From Bryobacterales bacterium (GTDB lineage: Bacteria; Acidobacteriota; Terriglobia; Bryobacterales; Bryobacteraceae): a DNA stretch of 45,450 nt. Shown here piece after piece: positions 16,701-23,970 of the stretch (its first letter is position 1; each line of letters begins with the position of its first letter). The stretch lies in the NCBI GenBank assembly GCA_003166865.1, contig PMUP01000015.1:1-45450 (forward strand), written 5' to 3'. Position numbers and translations under genes: made by a program. The notes under the pieces are model-generated. The model was not told where the DNA came from. It saw only the letters and a list, made by a program, of their open reading frames with translations, and ran no database searches.

Positions 16701-18118
16701 CGCAACCGATTCTCGAACAGGGCACTCTCGAGGGACTTCGCGATCACGTTCGACGGCTGCGCGACGAAGTGCCGTATGAGTCGCGATCGTTCTCCACCAT
16801 GAAGCTCTTCGGAAGCCTGTTGCGGCAGCTCGAATGCCAGCCTCGGGATCTGTTCTTTTGGGAAGCCGTACTCACCGAATCGCGCGATCTTGTGCGGCGC
16901 ATCAAAACTGCCCTGGCTCCCGTGCACGCGCGGGTAAACTCAGACGAACTTCGCTATTGGGAAAGTTTGCTTTCCGAGCGCATGGACGCCGCTTTGAAGC
17001 AACTCTATCAATTGGCGCCGTGGATTGCGCCGGCCTTTGAGCCGGAGCTTCGCGTGAGCATGCGCGATGCGACGTTGACGCCGCTGATAGCGGAGTTGAG
17101 CCAGATTCCGGCGCTCGGAGAACTGCCGGAAGCGTATGAGCGCATCCGCGAACGGCTGCGTGAGCGCCTCTCGAGTCCGCGGCCGCTGTATCCAGTGTTG
17201 CGCGGCGTCCTGGAACAGCTGCTCGAACGGCTGCCCGCCGCTCGTGTCGCCGCTTTGGATTTGGCAAGCCGTTTCCAATGCGCCGCGGGCCTGGCACAAG
17301 GCTATTTCGACGACATGGACTTCGGCTTTCTGTTCGACCAAAATCGCCAGCTTCTTCGCATCGGCTACAACGTGGACGAGGATCGGCCCGATCAATCCTG
17401 CTACGATCTGCTAGCCTCCGAAGCTCGGACCGCGGTTTTCCTTGCGATCGCCAAAGGCGACATTCCGCGCGAGACCTGGCTGCGGCTGGGACGCAAGCTG
17501 ACGGCCTATCGGGACAACGTGACGCTGCTAGCCTGGAGCGGCACCATGTTCGAATACCTGATGCCGCAGCTTCACCTGCGCTCCTATACGGGCACGCTGC
17601 TGGATCGGTCTCTGAGGGCCGCGGTTCGCATTCAGCAAGCTTACGGCGAGGAGCGCCGCGTGCCCTGGGGGATCTCCGAGGCCGCGCATGCCGAGCGTGA
17701 TCAACGTGGCCAATATCAGTACCGCGCGTTCGGAGTGCCGCCCTTAAGCGCCAGCGGCGATGCCGAGCAAGGGCTGCTTGTGATCGCGCCCTACGCGACG
17801 ATGCTGGCTCTGATGCTGGAACCCGCGGCCGCCACGGCCAATCTGCGTAGCATGGCGGCGAAGGGCTGGGTTGGCCGGCACGGCTTCTTTGAGTCCGCTG
17901 ACTATTCGCGCGGAGGCCCCGCTGGCGTTCCGGAAATAATCCGTTGTTTCATGGCGCACCACCAGGGGATGGCGTTGCTCGCGATCGATAATGCGCTCCT
18001 GGGCAACCGGATGCAAGAACGGTTTCACCACGATCCGCTGGTTCAGTCGACGGAATTCCTGCTCGAAGAGCGCATGCCCGTGCTGGTGGACGTAACGCCG
18101 ATGCCCGAAGCGGCGTGA
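13715..18118 (+). CDS. Cyclic beta-1,2-glucan synthase-like protein without GH94 domain
   Basis: This 1467-residue membrane protein matches the first two thirds of NdvB/Cgs-type synthases. Layout: a helical N-terminal region ending in HVGYYLIGPGARDF (about 250), two membrane helices (about 285-325), a GT84 catalytic domain with LDTDTHLP (about 497-504), HDLIEGEHGR (about 611) and WVRGDWQ (about 646), more helices (about 690-735 and 810-850), and a glycoamylase-like domain from VAHNISPTNLGF (about 905) through DDMDFGFLFD (about 1200) to AHHQGMALL (about 1415). Full rhizobial enzymes are near 2800 residues and end in a GH94 phosphorylase domain that trims chain length; it is missing here, and the TGA is followed at once by a convergent gene. 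The product could therefore be a beta-1,2-glucan of unregulated length. UDP-glucose as donor and the beta-1,2 linkage are inferred from the family. Confidence 0.85.
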   Translation: MSPQTQTQIIEDAPTGTLSPVVNGFHVSDRLRECAAKLREHVRGPLASRWLKDNYALLQSQITDLRHTLRPAFLRKLPNTSAGEPRIHPIAAGWLAEIAAEWLATAPGVVDSDVLMPFAHALRENHSFEMAELWAFAPMLKFATIERLCANLEIERVVAGCIRTVWAMEAISWKAFVETASRAEAVLRKDPAGVYARMDFPTRDRYRLELKRLARRAKLTEEEVATAALECAERAQAAPAQDNDNSDTRTHHVGYYLIGPGARDFRRTVGSKASPAWLLLDLVESYPNTCYTAVVAILTALLVAGFAWMAGPIPWWTFAFLIVPASQAALEITNAGVSRLLDPRVIPCMDFADTIPDDCKTMVVIPTLLLSEAGCAKLLKDLEIRYLANRDRNLIFALLTDFPDANGPETDGDAVLNSCSDGIRQLNKRYGSEEHGPFYLLHRARRWNPQERKWMGYERKRGKLNDLNKLLLGRGNWFDTAVGDLSRLDEIRFVITLDTDTHLPRDTAAQMVAAMAHPLNRPILDPVTNAVTEGYALLRPKVAIGVDSAHRSWIARIFSGQPGFDPYATSVSDVYYDLHGQASFTGKGIYDVRAFDAAVGERFPENAILSHDLIEGEHGRTGLMNVELVEDYPATYGAFSKRKHRWVRGDWQLLPWLFAHPPVPDGRAAKNPLSALSRWKILDNLRRSLLEISVLLLLLAGWLAAPHPVLWTFAVLLLWQLPAYADMLLSIIRAPERRFWRAFSKLLGGRFLDSHRDTLLNLVFIPHQACLMADAIGRTLWRKYVSGANLLEWETMAQSELGAGPRFGIFDRYLYISSLLWLPFLFLVSPLPVIVALIGAVWVTAPLVAGWLNESLPKGAAMPPKDRDFLRETALRTWRYFADHSTAEHHWLVPDNAQEDPPLVAHNISPTNLGFSLTAQLAAHDFGYLGLDELSISIQRVLETMAGMPRHRGHFFNWYQTHTRRPLAPQYVSSVDSGNLAASLATLRQGCLLLLTQPILEQGTLEGLRDHVRRLRDEVPYESRSFSTMKLFGSLLRQLECQPRDLFFWEAVLTESRDLVRRIKTALAPVHARVNSDELRYWESLLSERMDAALKQLYQLAPWIAPAFEPELRVSMRDATLTPLIAELSQIPALGELPEAYERIRERLRERLSSPRPLYPVLRGVLEQLLERLPAARVAALDLASRFQCAAGLAQGYFDDMDFGFLFDQNRQLLRIGYNVDEDRPDQSCYDLLASEARTAVFLAIAKGDIPRETWLRLGRKLTAYRDNVTLLAWSGTMFEYLMPQLHLRSYTGTLLDRSLRAAVRIQQAYGEERRVPWGISEAAHAERDQRGQYQYRAFGVPPLSASGDAEQGLLVIAPYATMLALMLEPAAATANLRSMAAKGWVGRHGFFESADYSRGGPAGVPEIIRCFMAHHQGMALLAIDNALLGNRMQERFHHDPLVQSTEFLLEERMPVLVDVTPMPEAA

Positions 18119-18126
18119 CGCACCGC

Positions 18127-19548
18127 TTACTCCGTGCGAGGTTCGGCAGATTTCAGTGCGCGCGAGGAGGTGGAGCGCGGCTTTTTCTTCCTCGGGGCCG
18201 CCTTCTTCGCCTCTTTGGCCGGAGGCGTGTGCGGGGGCTCGCTGAAGCCAATCAGCTCCATGGCATGCGATGCCGGTTCATTGGCCATAAACCAACGCCA
18301 CACATTTCCCGTTAGCAAGTTCTCCGCGCTCAGCAATGTAATGCCGGCGTCAATGCCGACCACGTCGGTATCGAACCATTGGAGCGTCGGATTATAACCG
18401 TCCACGAATCCGTAGCGGCCGAACACGCGGTCTCCGAAATGTTCGCGAATAGCCTGGAGGGCCGGAATCGAAATGTCGGGTGTAAACATCAGCGATCCCC
18501 CGGGGGCGGCTGGAGCAACGGTTCCGTCCACCGGTTCGAATGTCTTGATTTCTCCGTAGATTCGATAGCCCTTGGGCCCGTCGGAAGCGGTAATGCCCCA
18601 GATCACCGGCCCGAAAGTGCTGGGCAGGCCGAAGCTGAAACAGTATTGCTGATTGGCGCGCGTGGCGTTCACCGAGTTCAGAAAGAAATCCAGGAAGCCC
18701 CGATCACGCCGGTTCCGGAAATCGATCCAGGCGTGCGAATACTGATGCGTGAACAGCGGGCCGCCGCTGATGAACTTGTAGTTTCCGTATTGATAGAAGG
18801 GCCGTTGCCATGCATACCAGGAATCCGCGGGAATCGGATGTGTGGGCGAACCGATGGCCAGAACATATAGCAGACTCAGCTCGGAGTAGGTATCCCATCG
18901 GTACTTGAGAAAACCCTTCCCGCGAACCCAGCCGTGCGAGAGCAGCAAGGGGTCGCCATCCAGCATCCACTGGAAGTCCACGCGGTTGTAGATCTCGGCG
19001 GCCAGCTTGGGGATCTCGGAATCATCGGAGAAGTACTGCGCGGCGGTGAGAACGCCCGCGAGCAGAAACGAGGTGTCGACGGAGGACGTCTCGCTGTCCC
19101 ATTTGCGATCACCGGTGGAGACGTCCATCCAGTGATAAAACCAGCCATGCTCCTGGTTCGCTTTATCGGCAAAGAACCGCAATGTCACGCGGACGCGATC
19201 GGCCGCCTCCTGCCTGGTGACCCAGCCGTGCTCCACGCCGATGCAGATTGCGGTGAGCCCGAAACCAGTGGCGGCGGTGCTCGCGATATCGCGGCTGGGA
19301 CCCTTGGCGCGTCCGCCGTCCACTCGCGCGCGATCCAGCACCAAACCCGTGCCGTGGTCGGCTTGCTCCCAGAAATAAACGAAGCTGCGGTGTTCCAGAT
19401 CCTCGAGGAAGGCGCGATCCGCCGGCGAGACCGGCGCCACTTGATCCCCAGTGAGGACCGGGGCCGTGGGGCCCACGGTGGCTACGGGCACTGCCCCTGA
19501 GAGCACCAGTAAGGCCGCGAGAAAGATTGCTGTGGCGCGGAGGATCAT
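18127..19548 (-). CDS. Exported glycoamylase-like / GH144-type beta-glucanase
   Basis: A 473-residue protein with a Sec signal (residues 1-25, hydrophobic LAALLVLSGA) and an all-alpha barrel domain of the glycoamylase/GH144 type, a family that includes endo-beta-1,2-glucanases. Recognisable stretches are RSFVYFWEQADHGTGLV, STAATGFGLTAICIG, EHGWFYHWMD, SSVDTSFLLAGVL and FTHQYSHAWIDFRNRRD. It resembles the glycoamylase-like half of the convergent glucan synthase, which ends eight bases away, so it probably cuts the glucan made next door. The last 30 or so residues are an unusual Lys/Arg/Ala/Pro-rich tail, perhaps for binding an acidic surface. It lies five bases after the GH39 gene and is probably cotranscribed with it. 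Exact bond specificity is unproven. Confidence 0.8.
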   Translation of the reverse strand: MILRATAIFLAALLVLSGAVPVATVGPTAPVLTGDQVAPVSPADRAFLEDLEHRSFVYFWEQADHGTGLVLDRARVDGGRAKGPSRDIASTAATGFGLTAICIGVEHGWVTRQEAADRVRVTLRFFADKANQEHGWFYHWMDVSTGDRKWDSETSSVDTSFLLAGVLTAAQYFSDDSEIPKLAAEIYNRVDFQWMLDGDPLLLSHGWVRGKGFLKYRWDTYSELSLLYVLAIGSPTHPIPADSWYAWQRPFYQYGNYKFISGGPLFTHQYSHAWIDFRNRRDRGFLDFFLNSVNATRANQQYCFSFGLPSTFGPVIWGITASDGPKGYRIYGEIKTFEPVDGTVAPAAPGGSLMFTPDISIPALQAIREHFGDRVFGRYGFVDGYNPTLQWFDTDVVGIDAGITLLSAENLLTGNVWRWFMANEPASHAMELIGFSEPPHTPPAKEAKKAAPRKKKPRSTSSRALKSAEPRTE

Positions 19549-19553
19549 GAGTA

Positions 19554-21059
19554 TCAGCGGGGCCGCACCTCGACTAAGGCTAGTCCAGGAGCGGAGAGCA
19601 TAAAACTGGACGCGCCGTCCAGCTTCTGGGTTGCGGCCGCCGCGCGCCGGAGCTGTTCATATTGTTCGCGAGTTGGACTTGCCGGGCTACCCATGGCCTG
19701 CCAGGCGGCGAGCGCCGACCCGTGATCGCGATCCAGGATCTCGACATGGTAATGCGGCGTGCCGGTCCATCCGTCCACCTTGAGGCGCACGTTGCGCGAC
19801 GCGCCGACAGTACCCGGCGCGGCGTAGTTCCAGACCGCCACCGCGAGCGTTCCGTCGGCGCGCTTCGTGACGAGAGCATTGGCCAGATCAGCCTGCGACC
19901 GTCGATCCCCCAATCGATGCAGCATGGCGAACGCATTGAACGCCGGTTTCGGAACGCCGCCTTCCGCGATGAGCCCAAACCCTCCGTAGAATGGCGTCTT
20001 GATCACGCCCTGCTCTTCGAAGACGTCGGAAAACGTCCAGTAGGACATGGTCGTCGCCAGTCCATCGCACAGCCGAATATTGTTGGCCAGCCAGGGTCCC
20101 ATGAAGGCCGTGTCGGTGACATCGATTTCATTCTTGTAGCTGGCATTGTACTCGGTCCAATGAATGGGGAGATCGGGCCGGGCGGACGACTTCACCTGGC
20201 TTTTGACTTTCTGCACGGCGCGGCCCACCATCTCCGAGCGATCTACATTTTCATCGGTCCCAAAGACGTCTTTCGATAGGTCGTTCCCATAGACGTGAGT
20301 AGATACAAAATCGAGCGGGACCCGGGCCTCGACGGAGTGCGCGATCATCTCGGGAATCCACGCAGCCTGCGCGGTGGCTGGACCACCTACCCGCAAACGA
20401 GGGTCGGCGCGTTTGATCGCCCGGGCCGCATGATCGTACAGCTCAAAATAAGTCGCCTGTTTCGGTTCGCCGGTCCAAAAGTCGATATTCGGCTCGTTCC
20501 AGACTTCGAAATACCATTGCGACACTTCGTTCACGCCGTAGCGGTCAACCAGATGTTTTGCGAAGTTGTAAACCAGTTCCTCCCACTTCGCGTAGTCTTT
20601 CGGCGGCGAGGGCAAGGGGTGGTACCAAAACGCGTGCGGTTTGAGCGACTGAGCTAACGCGCGTGGCATGAAGCTCATTTCAACGAACGGCTTCACACCG
20701 CTGTCGAGCAGGCCGTCATAAATCTGATCGACGTAGGACCAATTGTAGACCGATTCGCCCTGCGGGTCTTCCGCATACACGCCCACGTCGTCATCAAAGA
20801 TGGCGTGGAAGCGAACGTAGTGAATGTCGGTCGCCGCTTTCATTGCCCGCAGGTCACGCCGGTAGCTCGCGCGCAACGATAGAATCGCACGCCCGGAGCC
20901 AAACACTTGTTCCCAATAGTGAGGAAACGGGCGCCACGGCGCCTGCGCATGGACCGCGACCTCTTCGGTATCGAGAGCCTGCTGGCTGGAAAGCTGCGAG
21001 GCGGCGGCAACCACCAGGCAGCTTCCGATGAACAAGGACCAAGCAGAGCGCCGGGACAT
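19554..21059 (-). CDS. GH39-family glycosidase (beta-xylosidase-like), exported
   Basis: With the ATG at 21059 the product has 501 residues: a signal peptide (SRRSAWSLFIGSCLVVAAAS) and a TIM-barrel domain of family 39. The acid/base is E189 in FEVWNEPN and the nucleophile E303 in HWTEYN, at the expected ends of strands 4 and 7; a beta-sandwich domain makes up the C-terminus. Family members act on beta-xylosides or alpha-iduronides, and some bacterial ones trim exopolysaccharides. An upstream in-frame ATG at 21086 would put nine extra residues before the signal, so I prefer 21059. It lies 45 bases after the SulP gene and five before the GH144-type gene, in a likely three-gene transcript. Substrate not determinable. 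Confidence 0.83.
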   Translation of the reverse strand: MSRRSAWSLFIGSCLVVAAASQLSSQQALDTEEVAVHAQAPWRPFPHYWEQVFGSGRAILSLRASYRRDLRAMKAATDIHYVRFHAIFDDDVGVYAEDPQGESVYNWSYVDQIYDGLLDSGVKPFVEMSFMPRALAQSLKPHAFWYHPLPSPPKDYAKWEELVYNFAKHLVDRYGVNEVSQWYFEVWNEPNIDFWTGEPKQATYFELYDHAARAIKRADPRLRVGGPATAQAAWIPEMIAHSVEARVPLDFVSTHVYGNDLSKDVFGTDENVDRSEMVGRAVQKVKSQVKSSARPDLPIHWTEYNASYKNEIDVTDTAFMGPWLANNIRLCDGLATTMSYWTFSDVFEEQGVIKTPFYGGFGLIAEGGVPKPAFNAFAMLHRLGDRRSQADLANALVTKRADGTLAVAVWNYAAPGTVGASRNVRLKVDGWTGTPHYHVEILDRDHGSALAAWQAMGSPASPTREQYEQLRRAAAATQKLDGASSFMLSAPGLALVEVRPR

Positions 21060-21104
21060 AGGTATCCATCTTATGGGACTCCCCATTCCTAAGGTTGTTA
21101 CGTG

Positions 21105-22826
21105 TTACTTCGTGTTTCCCGGGTGGGTTGCGAGGTTATGGTAGCAGTCGAGCGCCTCGTGGAGGGTATAGAAAATCCGATTCGCACCGATGACCTCGGT
21201 CAGGTGGTGCCGGTCCAAATCGGGCTTCAGGTCCGATTGCACATGCGCGAACACCAACGCGACACCCAGGTGGGCCAGATCTTCCTGAAGTTCCCGGACC
21301 ACACGCGCGGCGGTGTAATCCACATTTGTGATCGCTCCCGCGTCCACCACCAGCCAGCACAGCGATGAAGCCGCTGGTCCAACAAGAAGCCGGATCTCTT
21401 CTGAAAACCGGCCGGCATTCGCGTAAAATAACGCCGCCCCAAAGCGGTAGATCACTAACCCGGGCTCGGTTGTAGCACCGCGAACAACGGGAGCCAACTG
21501 CCATATTCCCCCGTCGGCCCTTGTGAGCACCGCGGTGTGCGGACGATAGCTGTGCCGCACAATGCGAATGAGCGACAGCACCATGGCGAGCACGATTCCC
21601 TGTTCAACGCCCCACAGCACCACCACTCCAGCAGTGGTCAGGGCCAGCAGATATTCGCCCGGGCTCTCGCGGCGAATGCCTTGCATTCCACGCAAGTCTA
21701 CGAGCCGGATGGCCACCATGAACACGATGGCGCCCAACACACATCGCGGGAGATATTGCAACGGGCGCGTTAGAAAGAGCAGGACGAGCGCAACCACCGC
21801 CGCCGTGGCAACGTGCGCCACCTGGCTGCGTCCCCCGGAGCCTTCCAGCATGGCGGTTTGAGTTGGACTTCCGTTGACCACGAACGCGCCGCTGAGCGCC
21901 GCTGCCGTATTCGCCGCGGAAAGGCCGACCAGGTCCGCGTTCTCGTCCAATGGCTGGCGGTTGCGCGCGGCGTAGATGCGGGCGGTTGCAGCGCTCTGCG
22001 CAACGATCATCACAAAGCACGATCCTGCCACCGGAATCAGTAACTGGATCTCGTTCCAACTCATATGGGGCAAGCCCAGATGCGGCAGGCCGCCGGCTAC
22101 CGGCCCAATGACGGCGATGCCGCGCGCTGCAAAATTCCAAGCCGCGCTAGCCGCAATCGCACCCGCCACGGCGATCAGCGGGCCGGGGACTCTGGGCGCA
22201 AACCTGGCGAGAATGAGGACGCCGGCTACCACCGCTGCGGAGAGGAGCAGAGACGGCACGTGCACATGGGGAAGACCGCGGACGATCTGAGCCACTTGCA
22301 AAACCGTCCGGCGGGAGTGAATCTCCAGACCGAGCATTTCGCCAAGCACTGAAATTCCGACTTGAAATCCCACTCCGGTGAGAAAGCCAACCAGCACGGT
22401 TTGCGAGAGGAAGTCGGCAATGAAGCCGAGCCTGAGCAGCCGCGCCACCAACAGGAACGCCGCGGTGAGCAGCGCCACGGTCCCCGCCAATGCCACATAC
22501 TTCGCGCTGGCCGGAGTCGCCATGCCCGAGATTCCCCCAGCAAGAATGGCGGCGGTTGCGGAGTCGGCGGCGACCACCAGGTAGCGCGACGAGCCGAACG
22601 TTGCGAATGCCAGAAGCGGCAGCAATAGCGTGTAGAATCCGGTGACCGCGGGCATGCCGGCGATGGCGGTGTAGCCGAGAGCCTGCGGGATATTCATCGC
22701 CGCCAGCACTATTCCGGCCACCGAATCGCGGAGGGCGCGAGCGCCATTGAACGGCCGCATACCTCGGAACAGGACGGGCCAACCGCGCGAGGCGGCGTTC
22801 GAGCGATCTTGGATTAGCGGCTGCAT
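21105..22826 (-). CDS. SulP-family anion transporter with C-terminal STAS domain
   Basis: A 573-residue membrane protein of the SLC26/SulP family, carrying sulfate, bicarbonate or another small anion, usually with sodium or protons. Residues about 20-410 hold the repeated membrane bundle, with the family stretches NIPQALGYTAIAGMPAVTGF in the first half and NGSPTQTAMLEGSGGRSQVA in the second. The last 140 residues form a cytoplasmic STAS domain (VIYRFGAALFYANAGRF, then LVVDAGAITNVDYTA). Ser, the residue phosphorylated in many STAS proteins, is replaced by Asn-Val-Asp here, as is common in SulP. The ATG at 22826 is preferred to the frame opening at 22877, because the latter would overlap the divergent gene. 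The gap to that gene is only 26 bases. Confidence 0.87.
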   Translation of the reverse strand: MQPLIQDRSNAASRGWPVLFRGMRPFNGARALRDSVAGIVLAAMNIPQALGYTAIAGMPAVTGFYTLLLPLLAFATFGSSRYLVVAADSATAAILAGGISGMATPASAKYVALAGTVALLTAAFLLVARLLRLGFIADFLSQTVLVGFLTGVGFQVGISVLGEMLGLEIHSRRTVLQVAQIVRGLPHVHVPSLLLSAAVVAGVLILARFAPRVPGPLIAVAGAIAASAAWNFAARGIAVIGPVAGGLPHLGLPHMSWNEIQLLIPVAGSCFVMIVAQSAATARIYAARNRQPLDENADLVGLSAANTAAALSGAFVVNGSPTQTAMLEGSGGRSQVAHVATAAVVALVLLFLTRPLQYLPRCVLGAIVFMVAIRLVDLRGMQGIRRESPGEYLLALTTAGVVVLWGVEQGIVLAMVLSLIRIVRHSYRPHTAVLTRADGGIWQLAPVVRGATTEPGLVIYRFGAALFYANAGRFSEEIRLLVGPAASSLCWLVVDAGAITNVDYTAARVVRELQEDLAHLGVALVFAHVQSDLKPDLDRHHLTEVIGANRIFYTLHEALDCYHNLATHPGNTK

Positions 22827-22837
22827 GACGGACTGGT

Positions 22838-22843
22838 TACAAT
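22838..22843 (+). promoter_or_regulatory. -10 box (TACAAT) of the NHL gene
   Basis: TACAAT ends ten bases before the ATG at 22853, so transcription would begin about three bases before the start codon and the message would be practically leaderless. No Shine-Dalgarno site is present, consistent with that. The 26-base gap must also hold the SulP promoter. By-eye call; no good -35. Confidence 0.35.
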
Positions 22844-22852
22844 TATCCTGGC

Positions 22853-23938
22853 ATGAATTCACACATCCCCGCCGCAATCGCTTTTTTCTCCCTCACCTGC
22901 ACCGCCATCCCGCAAAGCGTTCCGAAGTTTGAACCTGATCCCTACTGGCCCAAGCAACTGCCGAACAACTGGATGCTCGGCCAGGTTGGCGGCATCTATG
23001 TCGACTCGCACGATCACATTTGGGTGACCAGCCGCCCCAGAACTCTTGATAACAACGATAAGTACGCCGCTCTCAACCCGCCTCAGGGCGATTGCTGCAT
23101 CCCGGCGCCCCCGGTGCTCGAATTCGATCAAGCGGGCAACCTCATTCAAGGTTGGGGCGGCCCGTCAGCCGAATACGAATGGCCCGACAACGAGCACGGC
23201 ATGTTCGTCGACTACAAGGACAACGTCTGGATCGGCGGAAACGGCGAGAAGGACACCAACGTCTTGAAGTTCTCGAAGTCCGGGAAGTTTCTCCTCCAGA
23301 TCGGCCACCATGGAAAAACCGGCGGGAGTAACGACACGGAAAACTTGAACCGGCCGGCAGGAATTTTTGTGTACCCGAAAACCAACGAGGTCTTCGTGGC
23401 GGATGGCTATGGCAACCGGCGTGTCATCGTATTCGATGCGGACACCGGAGCGTACAAGCGCCACTGGGGAGCCTACGGGAATAAGCCTGACGACAGCGTT
23501 CCGCGGACGCGAACCTTCGACGGACCGGGTCCACAGCAGTTCAATACGGTGCACGGGATCCGGATATCGAACGACGGGCTGGTCTACGTGGGCGACCGCG
23601 TTAATAATCGGATTCAGGTGTTCACACCCGACGGCAAGTTTGTGAAAGAGGGTTTCATCGAGCGGAAAACATCCACGCCGGAAGGCACGGCGTTCGACGT
23701 CGCTTTTTCATCCGACAAGGGCCAACAGTTCCTCTACGTGTCGGATGGCAGCAATAAGAAGGTGCAGATCCTCAATCGGCAGACACTCGAGGTAATCGGC
23801 TTCTTCGGTGGGCACGGCGGACACGGCACCGGACAGTTCTACCACTTGCACAGCATCGCCACCGACTCAAAAGGGAACGTCTATGTGGGCGAGTCGTTCG
23901 GAGAGCGCGCACTGAGGTGGAATCTGAAGAGTCGCTGA
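22853..23938 (+). CDS. Secreted NHL-repeat beta-propeller protein
   Basis: A 361-residue protein with a short signal peptide (about residues 1-20) followed by repeated propeller blades. Blade cores are visible as VGGIYVDSHDHIWV, HGMFVDYKDNVWIGG, PAGIFVYPKTNEVFVADGY, VHGIRISNDGLVYVGDRVNNRIQVF and LHSIATDSKGNVYVGE; the NRIQVF type is the classic NHL repeat. Five or six blades fit a six-bladed propeller like the lyase domain of peptidylglycine amidating enzyme or SMP-30-like proteins. An extra insertion (residues 55-85, with DCCIPAPPVLEF) contains a Cys pair. No catalytic residues can be named. A 32-base gap leads to the co-oriented M28 peptidase gene. Function unknown; binding or lactonase/lyase activity is possible. 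Confidence 0.78.
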   Translation: MNSHIPAAIAFFSLTCTAIPQSVPKFEPDPYWPKQLPNNWMLGQVGGIYVDSHDHIWVTSRPRTLDNNDKYAALNPPQGDCCIPAPPVLEFDQAGNLIQGWGGPSAEYEWPDNEHGMFVDYKDNVWIGGNGEKDTNVLKFSKSGKFLLQIGHHGKTGGSNDTENLNRPAGIFVYPKTNEVFVADGYGNRRVIVFDADTGAYKRHWGAYGNKPDDSVPRTRTFDGPGPQQFNTVHGIRISNDGLVYVGDRVNNRIQVFTPDGKFVKEGFIERKTSTPEGTAFDVAFSSDKGQQFLYVSDGSNKKVQILNRQTLEVIGFFGGHGGHGTGQFYHLHSIATDSKGNVYVGESFGERALRWNLKSR

Positions 23939-23970
23939 CATGACCCGGCGCGCTATGATTTAGAGGATCT

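Noticed and set aside
13715-18118. Calling the synthase a complete NdvB
   Set aside because: It is about half the rhizobial length and lacks the GH94 domain; only a GT84 plus glycoamylase-like architecture is supported.
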